A DNA stretch of 64,000 nucleotides from Flavobacteriales bacterium (GCA_023957375.1 JAMLHB010000003.1:193830-257829); one strand, 5' to 3'; counted from the stretch's first letter, positions 33,617-42,891 are shown. The notes: a model not told the origin generated them from the letters alone. Translations and numbers: made by a program.

Positions 33617-34807
33617 TCAAACCACGCCCAATTCCTTGCCCACGCGGCCGAAGGCAGCCAATGCTTTTTCGATCTGCGCCTCGGAGTGCGCAGCGCTCAG
33701 CTGCACGCGGATGCGCGCCTCGCCCTTGGGCACCACGGGAAAGAAGAAGCCGATCACATAAATACCCTCCGCCAGCAGCTTGTCCGCCATCACCTGGCTG
33801 AGCTTGGCGTCGCCTAGCATCACCGGCACAATGGCGGCACCAGCGCCGCGCGTCTTGAAGCCCAGTGCCTCAATGCCGGAACGGAAGCGCTTCACGTTGC
33901 GCTCCAGCTTGTCGTGCAGTTCCGTGGAGCTGCTCAGCAGGTCGATCACTTTGATGGAGGCCCCCACGATGGCCGGCGCCAACGAGTTGCTGAAGAGATA
34001 CGGGCGCGACCGCTGCCGGAGCATCTCCACGATCTCCTTCCGGCCGGTGGTATACCCGCCCATGGCCCCGCCCAGCGCCTTGCCCAACGTTCCGGTGATG
34101 ATGTCCACGCGGCCGGTCACGCCGCAATGCTCCACGCTCCCGCGGCCGGTTTTGCCGATGAAACCCGCCGCATGGCACTCGTCCACCATCACCATGGCCT
34201 CGTACTTGTCGGCCAGGTCGCAGATGCCCTTCAGGTCGGCGATGATGCCGTCCATGCTGAACACCCCGTCGGTAACAATGATGATGTTGGCCGCCCCGTC
34301 CTTGCGGGCTGTTTTCAGCTGAAGCTCCAGGTCCGCCATGTCGTTGTTGGCATAGCGGTAGCGCATGGCCTTGCACAGCCGCACGCCATCGATGATGCTG
34401 GCATGGTTGAGCGCATCGCTGATGATGGCATCTTCCTGCCCCAGCAACGGTTCGAACACGCCGCCGTTGGCATCGAAGCAGGCGGCGTAGAGTATGGTGT
34501 CCTCGGTACCGTGGAAGCGCGCGAGCTTCTCCTCCAGCTCCTTGTGGATGTCCTGCGTGCCACAGATGAAGCGCACGCTGCTCATGCCGTAGCCGTGTGA
34601 ATCCAGCGCATCGTGCGCGGCCTTCACCACCCGCGGGTCGGAACTTAGCCCGAGGTAGTTGTTGGCGCAAAAGTTGAGCACTTGGCGGCCGTTCACGGTG
34701 ATCTCCGCCGCTTGTTCGCTGGTGATGATCCGTTCCCGTTTGTATAGCCCGGCCTCCTCGATGGCGGCCAGTTCCTTGGTCAGTTGGTCTTTGAATTTCC
34801 CGTACAT
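33617..34807 (-). CDS. kbl: Glycine C-acetyltransferase (KBL)
   Basis: A PLP enzyme that forms 2-amino-3-ketobutyrate from glycine and acetyl-CoA, or cleaves it during threonine breakdown. The start at 34807 (MYGKFKDQL) gives 396 residues, the family's normal size; the frame is open 31 codons further but without homologous character. Motifs: [45 protein letters not shown] for the PLP-binding Asp/His, and the Schiff-base Lys in [15 protein letters not shown]. Threonine dehydrogenase is not in the window. The related sphingolipid enzyme SPT is less likely because [12 protein letters not shown] is typical of Kbl. Confidence 0.9.
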   Translation of the reverse strand: MYGKFKDQLTKELAAIEEAGLYKRERIITSEQAAEITVNGRQVLNFCANNYLGLSSDPRVVKAAHDALDSHGYGMSSVRFICGTQDIHKELEEKLARFHGTEDTILYAACFDANGGVFEPLLGQEDAIISDALNHASIIDGVRLCKAMRYRYANNDMADLELQLKTARKDGAANIIIVTDGVFSMDGIIADLKGICDLADKYEAMVMVDECHAAGFIGKTGRGSVEHCGVTGRVDIITGTLGKALGGAMGGYTTGRKEIVEMLRQRSRPYLFSNSLAPAIVGASIKVIDLLSSSTELHDKLERNVKRFRSGIEALGFKTRGAGAAIVPVMLGDAKLSQVMADKLLAEGIYVIGFFFPVVPKGEARIRVQLSAAHSEAQIEKALAAFGRVGKELGVV

Positions 34808-34942
34808 GGCAAATTGGATCTCGGTTATTTTCCCGGCGAAGGTAGGTGCTTCGCCCGCGCCTTTCCCCACGCCTACGGCAACTATGCGGGGCTCTTGCAC
34901 GTTGGAATGCCCCGCTTAACATTGTCGGCCCAATTCCACCGC

Positions 34943-35863
34943 ATGAGAAATTTCGTTTCACGGTTTCCCGTGCTCACGTTCACGGCGCTCACCCTCACGT
35001 TCCAAACCCTGATCGTGGCCTTTATGTCACTGCGGTTGCGGGGCGGCCTGCATTTGGATGACGACCCGGTGGCGCACATGGTATTCCGCCTGCGCGTGTT
35101 CGGCCCGCTGGGCTTCGCCATGCTGGTGACCTTTTACATAGAGGGCAAGGCCGGGCTTGGAACCCTGTTCGGGTCCTACCTCCACTGGAAGGCGCCCATG
35201 CGGTTCTATGCGTTGGCCTTCAGCTGGAAATTCATGTATTTCTACACGGGCGCCGCAGTGATCCTGCTGATGGGCTGGGCGCCGTGGCCGGGTTGGGTAG
35301 CGGACAATTTTTTCAATGGCACGCACCAGGGAGCGATCAACCTGATGCACAACATGGCCTTCATCGTGGGCATTGCCTTCGTGGAGGAAACGGCCTGGAT
35401 GAAGTTCTCGGTCACGCGGCTCCAACGCAACTACTCCGCCCTGGCCTCCTGTTCCATGGTCGGCATTGCCTGGGGCACCTGGTACCTGCCCATGTTGATG
35501 CTGGGCGAGGGCGTGCCCGACGGGTTTCCGATCCCCGTGTTCATGGCCAGCATGTTCTCGCTGACGATCCTGCTCGGCTGGATCTTCAACATGACCCAGA
35601 GCGGGCCCATCCTGTTGATCGCCCAGATCGTCAGCAACTGCGCGTTCTTCATCCTGCCGGTGTTTCCGCCCTTCAGCGGCTTGGACCCGATCTACGTCAA
35701 CGGATTCGTGGCCGTGAACTGCACGCTCTCGGCCCTGTTGGTGTTGGTCTACGGTTGGCGAGAACTCGGCACCGGCAAACGCGCCGTGTGGGGTGAACGG
35801 GCTGCCCCGGCATCCACTGGCGTGCTTCAGCCCTTGCCCACCACCCTGGGCACCTTGAAGTAG
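34943..35863 (+). CDS. CPBP-like membrane protein with degenerate active site
   Basis: 306 residues, at least seven hydrophobic segments. The layout follows the CPBP (CAAX protease/bacteriocin-processing) family: IAFVEETAWMKF where active members have EExxxR, AWGTWYLP where they have a His before LP, and GPILLIAQIVSN where a further His is expected. The Glu pair is kept, but Arg and both His are replaced (Met, Tyr, Gln), so proteolysis is doubtful. The start at 34943 (MRNFVSRF) is the first that gives a credible N-terminus. Its 3' end overlaps gatC tail to tail by 37 bases. Confidence 0.65.
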   Translation: MRNFVSRFPVLTFTALTLTFQTLIVAFMSLRLRGGLHLDDDPVAHMVFRLRVFGPLGFAMLVTFYIEGKAGLGTLFGSYLHWKAPMRFYALAFSWKFMYFYTGAAVILLMGWAPWPGWVADNFFNGTHQGAINLMHNMAFIVGIAFVEETAWMKFSVTRLQRNYSALASCSMVGIAWGTWYLPMLMLGEGVPDGFPIPVFMASMFSLTILLGWIFNMTQSGPILLIAQIVSNCAFFILPVFPPFSGLDPIYVNGFVAVNCTLSALLVLVYGWRELGTGKRAVWGERAAPASTGVLQPLPTTLGTLK

Positions 35864-36123
35864 TCGCTGTCCTTTACGGGTGCATTGGCCAAGGCTTGCT
35901 CCTTGGTGATCTCCGCGTGCGGTTCATCCGCACGGAGCACATCCTGTTCCTCCGTCAGGAAGATCAGGGGCTCCACCCCGGCGGTGTCCACTTGCCCGAG
36001 CACCTCCACGAAATTGATCACCCGCTGCATGTCCACCAGCGTGGAGGCCCGCACGGCGGGATCGGTCATGTCCAACCGCGCCAGTTCGGCAATGCGGTCC
36101 AATGTCTTCTCGTCGATCTTCAT
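35827..36123 (-). CDS. gatC: Asp/Glu-tRNA amidotransferase subunit C
   Basis: 98 residues, normal length. GatC holds GatA and GatB together in the enzyme that amidates mischarged Glu-tRNA(Gln) or Asp-tRNA(Asn). Visible signature: LDRIAELARLDM near the start, then VEVLGQVDTAGVEPL and LRADEP, and a C-terminal DSDYFKVPRVVG. It is coupled to plsC by an ATGA overlap at 36120-36123. gatA and gatB are not in the window. Confidence 0.95.
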   Translation of the reverse strand: MKIDEKTLDRIAELARLDMTDPAVRASTLVDMQRVINFVEVLGQVDTAGVEPLIFLTEEQDVLRADEPHAEITKEQALANAPVKDSDYFKVPRVVGKG

Positions 36124-36941
36124 CGCTGCGGGAACGCTTCGCGCAAAGGTCGCTCAATGGCGTCAAAAGTCCTTTGGCCCAGTTTTTCCGCATCTTCCAT
36201 GGTGAGCCCCGTGGTGGCAATGAACGGGTGCACCACCGCCCTGGCCATGCCCGGCCGGCCCCGGCTCCAGGGCTCTTCCGGATCGCCGAACAAACGCCAG
36301 TTGTCTAAGAACGTAATGGGCACGATGGGCACCTGCTTCTTGATGGCCAGGCGGAACGCGCCCTCCTTGAACGGGATCATCCGCGGTGCGTCGGCAGGGA
36401 TGGTGCCCTCGGGGAAGATGCCCACCGATACGCCGCGGTCGATGGCATTGCCGGCTTTCAGCAGGGCGCGGGCACCGTCCACGCCGTTCCCGCGGTTCAC
36501 GGCGATGTGCATGTCGCGGAAAAAAATCTTGAACAACGGCCAGCGCAACAGTTCATGCTTGCCCATGAACAGGAAATAGTCCGGCAGCAGGCAAAAGGCG
36601 TGGATGATGTCCAAATAGCTCGTGTGGTTGATGCACGCGATGAAGGGTGCCGGCGGCAATGCACTTTCCCATTTCACGCGCAGGGGAACCATTCCGGCCA
36701 TGCTCAGGAACCAGCCCCAGGCCCGCATCAGCCGGAATGCCGCCGGGTAGCCCCGCGGCGTGCGCAGCAGTACGCGGAACGGCACGTAGAGCACCACCAT
36801 GGACGCCGTAAAAACCAGCACGAACCAAAGCTTGAACATCAACCGCGGCACCACGAACGCCCACTTGCGCAAGGGGCTGCGCATGCGCTCCCCGGCGGCC
36901 ACCCTCGCACCGGGCGCGGTATGTGGAACTTCCTTCACCAC
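36120..36941 (-). CDS. plsC: 1-acyl-glycerol-3-phosphate acyltransferase
   Basis: 273 residues. Makes phosphatidic acid by adding the second acyl chain. The acyltransferase motifs are clear: CINHTSYLDII (HX4D), FRDMHIAVNRGNG, FPEGTIPADAP and VPIVPITF. One or two hydrophobic segments near 30-60 anchor it in the inner membrane. The start is a GTG at 36941; an ATG at 36884 (MRSPLRKW) is possible. It precedes gatC with a four-base overlap and is divergent from trpS. Confidence 0.9.
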   Translation of the reverse strand: MVKEVPHTAPGARVAAGERMRSPLRKWAFVVPRLMFKLWFVLVFTASMVVLYVPFRVLLRTPRGYPAAFRLMRAWGWFLSMAGMVPLRVKWESALPPAPFIACINHTSYLDIIHAFCLLPDYFLFMGKHELLRWPLFKIFFRDMHIAVNRGNGVDGARALLKAGNAIDRGVSVGIFPEGTIPADAPRMIPFKEGAFRLAIKKQVPIVPITFLDNWRLFGDPEEPWSRGRPGMARAVVHPFIATTGLTMEDAEKLGQRTFDAIERPLREAFPQR

Positions 36942-37030
36942 AGCAACGGGAAAATGAGGCGCGAAACTACCTTCTATCTTCGTCCCGCACCGCCAAGGTA
37001 CTTGGTACCGACGCAGCGAACACCACCTGC

Positions 37031-38011
37031 ATGCGCATTCTTACCGGCATACAAAGCACCGGCACGCCCCATCTGGGCAACCTCCTCGGGGCCATCCTCC
37101 CGGCCATTGCCATGGGCCATGCCCCGGGCAACGACGCCTTCCTGTTCATTGCCGACCTGCACTCCTTCACCACCGTGCGCGACCCCGGCCTGCTGCGGGA
37201 GAACACATACGCCGTGGCCGCAGCTTGGCTGGCTTGCGGCCTTGATGTGGACAAGGTGACCTTCTACCGCCAGAGCGACGTGCCCGAAGTGGCCGAGCTG
37301 GCTTGGTACCTGGGCTGTCTCACCCCCTACCCCATGCTGGCCAACGCCCACTCCTTCAAGGACAAGAGCGACAACGTGAGCCAGGTGAACGCCGGCCTGT
37401 TCTACTACCCCGTGCTGATGGCGGCGGACATCCTGCTGTATGACACCAACGTAGTGCCGGTGGGCAAGGACCAGAAACAGCACTTGGAGATCACGCGCGA
37501 CATCGCCAGCGCCTTCAACCGTGCTTATGGCGAAGACACTTTCGTGATGCCGGAAGCCCGCATCGATGCGGGACTAATGACCATCCCTGGCACCGACGGC
37601 CGGAAGATGAGCAAGAGCTACAACAACACCATCAATATCTTCCTGCCGGAGAAGGAATTGAAGAAGCAGGTGATGGGGATCGTAACGGACAGCAAGAGCC
37701 TGGATGAACCCAAGGACCCGACTACCGACAACGTGTTCCAGCTCTTCAACCTTTTGGCCCCGGCCGATGCCGCGCAAGCCATGGAGGCCAACTACCGCGC
37801 GGGCGGATACGGTTACGGCCATGCCAAGAAGGAGCTGCTCGGCCTATTGACGGAACGCTTTGCCCAAGAGCGGTCGACCTTCCAAGCGTTGATGGACGAC
37901 CGCGCCGAACTGGACAGGCAATTGGCCAAGGGCGCAGGCAAGGCCAGGGAAACGGCACGCGCCACGCTGTCCCGCGTGCGGGAACGGGCAGGCTATGGCC
38001 GCCCTGCCTGA
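37031..38011 (+). CDS. trpS: Tryptophanyl-tRNA synthetase
   Basis: A class I aminoacyl-tRNA synthetase charging tRNA-Trp. The ATG at 37031 (MRILTGIQSTG) gives 326 residues, the normal bacterial size. The HIGH box appears as PHLGNLLG and KMSKS as GRKMSKSYNN. Between them lie LMAADILLYD and VPVGKDQKQHLEITRD, both typical. The frame is open 36 codons upstream but that part lacks homology character. Confidence 0.97.
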   Translation: MRILTGIQSTGTPHLGNLLGAILPAIAMGHAPGNDAFLFIADLHSFTTVRDPGLLRENTYAVAAAWLACGLDVDKVTFYRQSDVPEVAELAWYLGCLTPYPMLANAHSFKDKSDNVSQVNAGLFYYPVLMAADILLYDTNVVPVGKDQKQHLEITRDIASAFNRAYGEDTFVMPEARIDAGLMTIPGTDGRKMSKSYNNTINIFLPEKELKKQVMGIVTDSKSLDEPKDPTTDNVFQLFNLLAPADAAQAMEANYRAGGYGYGHAKKELLGLLTERFAQERSTFQALMDDRAELDRQLAKGAGKARETARATLSRVRERAGYGRPA

Positions 38012-38135
38012 ACCTGTTGGAACATTGTTGATAATCCAAGGTCGGCAGCGGCGGCGGCCTATGGCCATCGCCTACCTTGCCCAACACTTAACCCTTGGGG
38101 GCCGGTTGTACCCCAACTAAAAACCAAATCTGAAA

Positions 38136-38291
38136 ATGGCAGCAGCAGTTGAAGCCTATTGCGTAAAGTGCAAGGCCAAGCGGAACATGAAGGATGCCGC
38201 ACAAGTGACCATGGCGAACGGCCGGAAGGCCATGAAGGGCAAATGCCCCGAGTGCGGCACGGGCATGTTCAAGATCCTGGGCAAAGCTTGA
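38136..38291 (+). CDS. DUF5679-type zinc-ribbon protein (51 aa)
   Basis: A very small protein, MAAAVEAYCVKCKAKRNM to FKILGKA. Two CxxC knuckles (YCVKCK and KCPECG) frame a basic middle with TMANGRKAMKG, the pattern of the DUF5679 zinc ribbons known from archaea and several bacterial phyla. Function unknown; nucleic-acid binding is a guess from charge. The upstream TACCTTGC at 38073-38080 resembles other -7-like sites in the window. A perfect 10-bp hairpin follows directly, so it is probably its own transcription unit. Confidence 0.8.
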   Translation: MAAAVEAYCVKCKAKRNMKDAAQVTMANGRKAMKGKCPECGTGMFKILGKA

Positions 38292-38295
38292 GCCT

Positions 38296-38331
38296 GCGGC
38301 CCCGCAGCCCAGCACCGGGAAGCGGGGCCGC
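38296..38331. terminator. Terminator-like hairpin after the zinc-ribbon gene
   Basis: GCGGCCCCGC (38296-38305) pairs perfectly with GCGGGGCCGC (38322-38331), 5 bases after the stop. It lacks a T tract. Confidence 0.5.
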
Positions 38332-38376
38332 GGCCGCCCGCCCGTATTCCGGCAAGGCCAAGCCACTGTTCAGGTG

Positions 38377-39165
38377 ATGGACCGCATCGTATTCCGGCCG
38401 GGGAAGACAACCCGCACCCTGTTCGCCGTGCTGGGGGCATTGGTCCTGCTGCACCTCCTGGTCGTCTTTTGCCACTTGGTACTACACGTCCGGGTTACGG
38501 CACTCACCCAACTGGTGGACCTGGACCTGGAGTCCAACCTGCCCACGTTCTTCAATTCGGCCCTGTTCTTCATCGCTGCCTTTTTGTTCGGCCTGCATGG
38601 CCGGATGGCCTCGGGCAGCTTGAAGCGGGGCTGGTTCACCATGGCGGCCGTGTTCATCTTTCTCGGGGTGGATGAAAGTTCCCAAGTGCACGAGAAATTC
38701 ATGTCCTTCACCAACAACCTGCTGCACCGGGCAGGTACCGGGGACGGGGCGGGGGGATGGCTGTTCCAAGCGTGGGTGATCCCCTATGTGGCAGCCTTGC
38801 TGGTGTTGGCCGCAGTGCTTGCCCGCTGGTTCCTCAAATTGGATGCGCCGCTTCGTCGGGGCCTGGTGATCAGCGGGGCGGTGTACGTCGCCGGCGCGGT
38901 GTTCATGGAAATGGCCGGAGGAAAATTGGCCTTGGCCTTGCCCGCCCGGGAGGCTTCGCTGTTTCCTTGGCTGCCCTGCGAACTATATGGCGACCCGTCG
39001 GGTTGCTGGTTGTTCATGGAACCCGGTTACATCGCTTTGTACACCCTGGAGGAAACCTTGGAAATGACGGGCTTGATCTTGTGCGTGAGGGCGCTGCTGA
39101 TGGCCTTTGAAGCCAGGAACGAGCGGGTTTTCGTGGCCGTGGAGAGCGGGGAACGCGCACGTTGA
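38377..39165 (+). CDS. Multi-pass membrane protein of unknown function
   Basis: 262 residues with about six or seven hydrophobic segments (near 15-37, 55-75, 86-100, 130-150, 160-180, 215-245). A notable acidic motif, FLGVDESSQVHEKF, sits after the third segment, and MEPGYIALYTLEETLEM near the end. I do not recognise the family. The ATG at 38377 follows a GTG by one codon. Convergent with menE, 11 bases apart. Confidence 0.7.
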   Translation: MDRIVFRPGKTTRTLFAVLGALVLLHLLVVFCHLVLHVRVTALTQLVDLDLESNLPTFFNSALFFIAAFLFGLHGRMASGSLKRGWFTMAAVFIFLGVDESSQVHEKFMSFTNNLLHRAGTGDGAGGWLFQAWVIPYVAALLVLAAVLARWFLKLDAPLRRGLVISGAVYVAGAVFMEMAGGKLALALPAREASLFPWLPCELYGDPSGCWLFMEPGYIALYTLEETLEMTGLILCVRALLMAFEARNERVFVAVESGERAR

Positions 39166-39176
39166 ACCGGCCAAGG

Positions 39177-40289
39177 TCAGGTTGCCGGGTGGCGGATCAC
39201 TTTTCCGGAGCCCGTGCGACGGAAGGCACGCAGGGCAGCTACGCGGCGGGGCATTTCATGGATGGACAGCACGTTGAACAGCGATCGGAGCAATTCGTCC
39301 AGTACCGCTTCGGCGCCTTCCTCCGTTTCCAACACCAAGGCTACCGCTTGGCCCAGCCGGTCGTCCGGTACTGCCGTGAAATAGTGCGGAAAGGGAATGA
39401 TCCCGGCTGTTTTGGCCTCCAATTGCTCGGGATAGATCTTCTTGCCGCCACTCAGGATCACATTGTCGATGCGGCCCAGCCAGTGGAAGCTTGAGTTTCC
39501 GTGCAGTTCAACCAGGTCGTTGGTAACGTGTCGTTTGGTGGACAGGTGGGGCGTGTCCACCACCAGGCAACCCCGGCCGTCAGTGCTGAAGGTTACACGG
39601 CCTATGGCCTGGTACCACGCACTGCGTTCGGGGCCATTGAGCCTGCGCAGGGCCACATGGGTTACCGTTTCCGTGCTGCCATAGCTTTGATATACTTCCG
39701 TGCGGAGCCCTTGCAGGTCTTCTTCCAGGGCTGCGCTTATCGGGCCGCCGCCCAGTAGGATGGTTTGGAACTGCTGCTCCACGCGGGCCCGATCCTCCTG
39801 GACAGCACGGTGCAACTGTAACGGGACCATGGCGGTGAAGCGGAACCGGTCGGGCACCTTTAGGTTGTCCAATACGCCTCCGCGCGGATCGATCACGTGC
39901 AGGTCCAGGCCGAGAGCCATGGCGCGCACCACCATCATCTTGCCGGCGATGTAGGCACAAGGCAGGCAGAGCAGCACACGGTCATTCTGCTGCAACCCGA
40001 AGGTGTCTGCGGTAAGGCGTGCGCTGCGCACCAGGTCGCTGCGCGGAATGCGCATGCGCTTGGGCGGGCCGGTGGTACCGCTCGTGGCGGCCTGCATGGA
40101 AGTGCCGCCGCGCATCATCAGCTCGTTGATCAGCAGGAACAGGTCCCTGCTCCACTCAGCCCCCTTTACTCGTTCCGATAGGCGCTCAAAATGCTTGTAG
40201 GCCTCGAACGGGCCCATGCGCTGACCGTCCAGCACCAGTTCCTTGAACGCCCCGTCGATGGTGCGTGCATACTTCCGTTGGGCGCTCAT
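39177..40289 (-). CDS. menE: o-Succinylbenzoate-CoA ligase
   Basis: 370 residues; activates o-succinylbenzoate with ATP and CoA in menaquinone synthesis. Adenylate-forming motifs are all present: ATSGTTGPPKRM, YQSYGSTETVTH, then GRIDNVILSGGKKIYPEQLE and the C-terminal catalytic Lys in RTGSGKVIR. Shorter than typical MenE (~450-490), as in many Bacteroidota where the N-terminal part is reduced. The start at 40289 is fixed by the ATGA overlap with menC. The open frame further upstream is antisense-like filler. Confidence 0.9.
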   Translation of the reverse strand: MSAQRKYARTIDGAFKELVLDGQRMGPFEAYKHFERLSERVKGAEWSRDLFLLINELMMRGGTSMQAATSGTTGPPKRMRIPRSDLVRSARLTADTFGLQQNDRVLLCLPCAYIAGKMMVVRAMALGLDLHVIDPRGGVLDNLKVPDRFRFTAMVPLQLHRAVQEDRARVEQQFQTILLGGGPISAALEEDLQGLRTEVYQSYGSTETVTHVALRRLNGPERSAWYQAIGRVTFSTDGRGCLVVDTPHLSTKRHVTNDLVELHGNSSFHWLGRIDNVILSGGKKIYPEQLEAKTAGIIPFPHYFTAVPDDRLGQAVALVLETEEGAEAVLDELLRSLFNVLSIHEMPRRVAALRAFRRTGSGKVIRHPAT

Positions 40290-41341
40290 GGTTCTAAGCG
40301 TTGCAGGTCCCAGGCTGTTTCCGGACGGTAGCGCAAGCGGCCTTGCTCCACCGCCAGCGGGCTTGGGATATTGTCCGCATACACCTGCCCTGTGCCCAGC
40401 CCCTGCGGCATGGAGACGCCCAGTGTGGCGGTCCATTGCGCAATGGCGTTGAGGCCGATGCTGCTTTCCAAGGCGGAGGTGATCCACCAGCCGATGCCCC
40501 GGGCCCGTGCCTGGTCGATCCATTCCTGCGCGGCAGCCCAACCGCCCACCAAACTGGGCTTGATCACAATGTACTGCGGCCGCACATGGTCCAGCAGGTC
40601 CTGCTTGGCTTGGGCGATGTTGTGGCCGATGAGGTCCTCGTCCAGCGCGATCGGCACCGGGGAGTTTGCGCACACCTCGGTCATGGATTCATAGAGTCCC
40701 GGAGCCAACGGCTGTTCGATGCTCTCCACGCCCAGTTTGGCCAATCGCTCCAGCACGGGCATTACGTTGGCATGGGTGAAGGCGCCGTTGGCATCCACGC
40801 GCAAGGCCAGTTCCTGCGCGCTGAATGAGCGGCGCACCTCAGCGAGCAGCTCCATTTCATCCTCGGTCCGCAGGGCTCCGATCTTCATCTTCACGCAGCG
40901 GTTTCCAGCTTCGATCTGCACCTTGATCCGTTCGCGCATGGCGTCCTTGTCACCCATCCACACCAGGCCATTGATGGGGATGCCTGCGCGGCCCAAGGTG
41001 AACTCCGACGGGAAGAGCACCTTGCTACCGCTGGCGGCGAGGTCCTTCAGGCATTGCTCCACGGCGAAGCGCACGCTGGGGACTTGTACCAGATCGTCGT
41101 GCAAGCGCTGTTGCCAGTTGGAAGTGTCCGCGCAGAGTTCCAGCAGCTTGGTGCGCACATCGGCCGGAAACTCCTTGCTGTGGCCGGGGAAGAGCGCGGC
41201 CTCGCCGATGCCGCGCATCTCGGGGCGCTGATCATCCCACACGATGAGATACCACACGGTGCGCGCCTCGATCACCCCTTTGCTCGTACCCAAGGGGAAG
41301 CGCGGCGTGAGCGTGATCTCTTTCCAATCGGCGCAAAGCAT
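40286..41341 (-). CDS. menC: o-Succinylbenzoate synthase
   Basis: 351 residues, an enolase-superfamily enzyme that dehydrates SHCHC to o-succinylbenzoate. The catalytic Lys lies in KMKIGAL, metal ligands in RVDANGAF, ESIEQPL and ALDEDLIG, and the second Lys in IVIKPSLVGG. It starts one base after the menA stop and overlaps menE by four bases, so menA-menC-menE are translated as one unit. Confidence 0.93.
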   Translation of the reverse strand: MLCADWKEITLTPRFPLGTSKGVIEARTVWYLIVWDDQRPEMRGIGEAALFPGHSKEFPADVRTKLLELCADTSNWQQRLHDDLVQVPSVRFAVEQCLKDLAASGSKVLFPSEFTLGRAGIPINGLVWMGDKDAMRERIKVQIEAGNRCVKMKIGALRTEDEMELLAEVRRSFSAQELALRVDANGAFTHANVMPVLERLAKLGVESIEQPLAPGLYESMTEVCANSPVPIALDEDLIGHNIAQAKQDLLDHVRPQYIVIKPSLVGGWAAAQEWIDQARARGIGWWITSALESSIGLNAIAQWTATLGVSMPQGLGTGQVYADNIPSPLAVEQGRLRYRPETAWDLQRLEP

Positions 41342-42235
41342 CTATCCGGGGATCAACCCCAAAGAAAAGAGCAATGCCGTTACTAAGGTGGAAAGGGCCA
41401 GCACTTTCATCTGCGGGTCCAGCTCGCGCGGCACCGTGTTGCGCTGCACCCTGCGCAGGTGGCGGTCCAGCAGCACAAAGCCCAGTACGAAGGCCAGCTG
41501 CCACCAGCCGCGGAAGTGCATCATGGTAAACACCAGCAAACAGCCGAAGCCGCCGTAGATCAGGGCAGCGTGGTAGCGCTTGGCATGGGCCGTACCCATG
41601 CGCACCGCCATGGTGCGTTTGCCATTGGCCGCATCGCCCACCGCATCGCGCATGTTGTTCAGGTTGAGCATGGCGGCGGACAACAGGCCGATGCCCAACG
41701 CGGGCAGCACGGTGGCCGTCCGGAGTTCGCCGGTATGCAGAAAACAGGTGCCCATCACCCCGGCAAGGCCGAAGAAGAGCACCACGCTGATGTCGCCCAA
41801 ACCCGCATAGCCATAAGGATTGCTGCCGAAGGTGTACTTCACGGCGGCGCCGATGGCCAGCAGGCCGAGCAGGAAGAAGCCCAACGTGGTTGCCGTGAAC
41901 CCCAGCGCCACGATAATCAACGTGATGCCCGAGGCCAAGGCCAGCCCGCCACAGACCCATAAGGCGCGCTTCATTGCGGCCGGTGCTATGGCGCCGCTCT
42001 GCACGGCGCGTTGCGGACCCACGCGGCTTTCATCATCGGTGCCGTGCTCATGATCGCCCAGGTCATTGGCCAGGTTGCTTAGCACTTGCAGCAGGATGGC
42101 GGTGAGCAGTGCCAGCCCGAACACGGACCAGCGGAAGCCGTGGAAGAACCCGGCCAGCGCACTGCCCGTGATGATGCTGCTGATGGCCAAGGGCAGCGTG
42201 CGGGGGCGGAAGGCGTGGAGCCAGGGGCGGAGCAT
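41342..42235 (-). CDS. menA: 1,4-Dihydroxy-2-naphthoate prenyltransferase
   Basis: 297 residues, a UbiA-family membrane enzyme that attaches the polyprenyl chain to DHNA. The first Asp-rich motif appears as NLANDLGDHEHGTDD; the second region near NLNNMRDAVGDAANGKRT supplies the other Asp cluster. Eight or nine hydrophobic segments alternate with these loops. Its start codon overlaps the stop of the DUF5615 gene by one base (TAATG), so the toxin-like pair and the men genes share a transcript. Confidence 0.93.
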   Translation of the reverse strand: MLRPWLHAFRPRTLPLAISSIITGSALAGFFHGFRWSVFGLALLTAILLQVLSNLANDLGDHEHGTDDESRVGPQRAVQSGAIAPAAMKRALWVCGGLALASGITLIIVALGFTATTLGFFLLGLLAIGAAVKYTFGSNPYGYAGLGDISVVLFFGLAGVMGTCFLHTGELRTATVLPALGIGLLSAAMLNLNNMRDAVGDAANGKRTMAVRMGTAHAKRYHAALIYGGFGCLLVFTMMHFRGWWQLAFVLGFVLLDRHLRRVQRNTVPRELDPQMKVLALSTLVTALLFSLGLIPG

Positions 42236-42564
42236 TACGCGATCAGCTCCATGCGGTCAGGATACACGTTGACCAACTTGCTCGTTGGTAGCGCCGCCTC
42301 TATTGCGGGCCATCGGCTGTAGAGCCACTGGATAAACGCGGACCGCCGCAAATTGCCAATGCGGAGGTGTACCACACGCGGTGGCGGCCCTGCGAGTTGG
42401 ATGCGTTGCGTAAAGTCGGCGTCCTTGCTGATGATCACCAGGTCATGGGCCGTTGCATACTGCCACAGATAGGAATCGCTGGGCTGGGCACCCAATTGCC
42501 GCGAATGCATGATCGGCAATGCCGTAGGCATGGGAAGGTTTTCATCAATGAGCAGGCCTTTCAT
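42235..42564 (-). CDS. DUF5615 PIN-like protein, putative toxin
   Basis: 109 residues. The N-terminus MKGLLIDENLP carries the acidic residues of PIN-like folds, followed by ATAHDLVIISKDADF with further Asp residues; both are the hallmark of DUF5615 (Mut7-C/PIN-like) proteins, which are paired with DUF433 proteins. Predicted ribonuclease activity is inference. It overlaps the DUF433 gene upstream (ATGA at 42561-42564) and menA downstream by one base. Confidence 0.8.
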   Translation of the reverse strand: MKGLLIDENLPMPTALPIMHSRQLGAQPSDSYLWQYATAHDLVIISKDADFTQRIQLAGPPPRVVHLRIGNLRRSAFIQWLYSRWPAIEAALPTSKLVNVYPDRMELIA

Positions 42565-42788
42565 GCCAAGGGCAACGCCGAGTAGCTGTTGCCCATCATG
42601 CGAGCGGCCACTTCCACACAGGCAAGTACTTGTTCGCGGGTGATCGACGGATATGCCGCGAGCACTTCGTCCACATCATCCCCGGCAGCCAACAGTTCCA
42701 ATACGGATCGGACGGTAATGCGCGTACCTTTTACTACGGGCATTCCGTTTGCCACGTCCGGCTTGATCTCGATCAATTCGTGCAGCAT
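42561..42788 (-). CDS. DUF433 protein, putative antitoxin
   Basis: 75 residues. DUF433 signature: IEIKPDVANGMPVVKGTRITV near the start, then SVLELLAAGDDVDEVLAAYP and ITREQV, a small winged-helix-like fold. The family is the usual partner of DUF5615 and is assumed to bind DNA and the toxin. First gene of a unit that continues into DUF5615, menA, menC and menE. Confidence 0.82.
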   Translation of the reverse strand: MLHELIEIKPDVANGMPVVKGTRITVRSVLELLAAGDDVDEVLAAYPSITREQVLACVEVAARMMGNSYSALPLA

Positions 42789-42891
42789 GGCCGAAAGTTA
42801 CGACCGGCGACCGGATGTGGGAAAACGTCGCAAGGTCCCATCCAACCGCTGCGGGCCGCTACGCACACCGGCGATTCCAGCCCTTCCCCTC

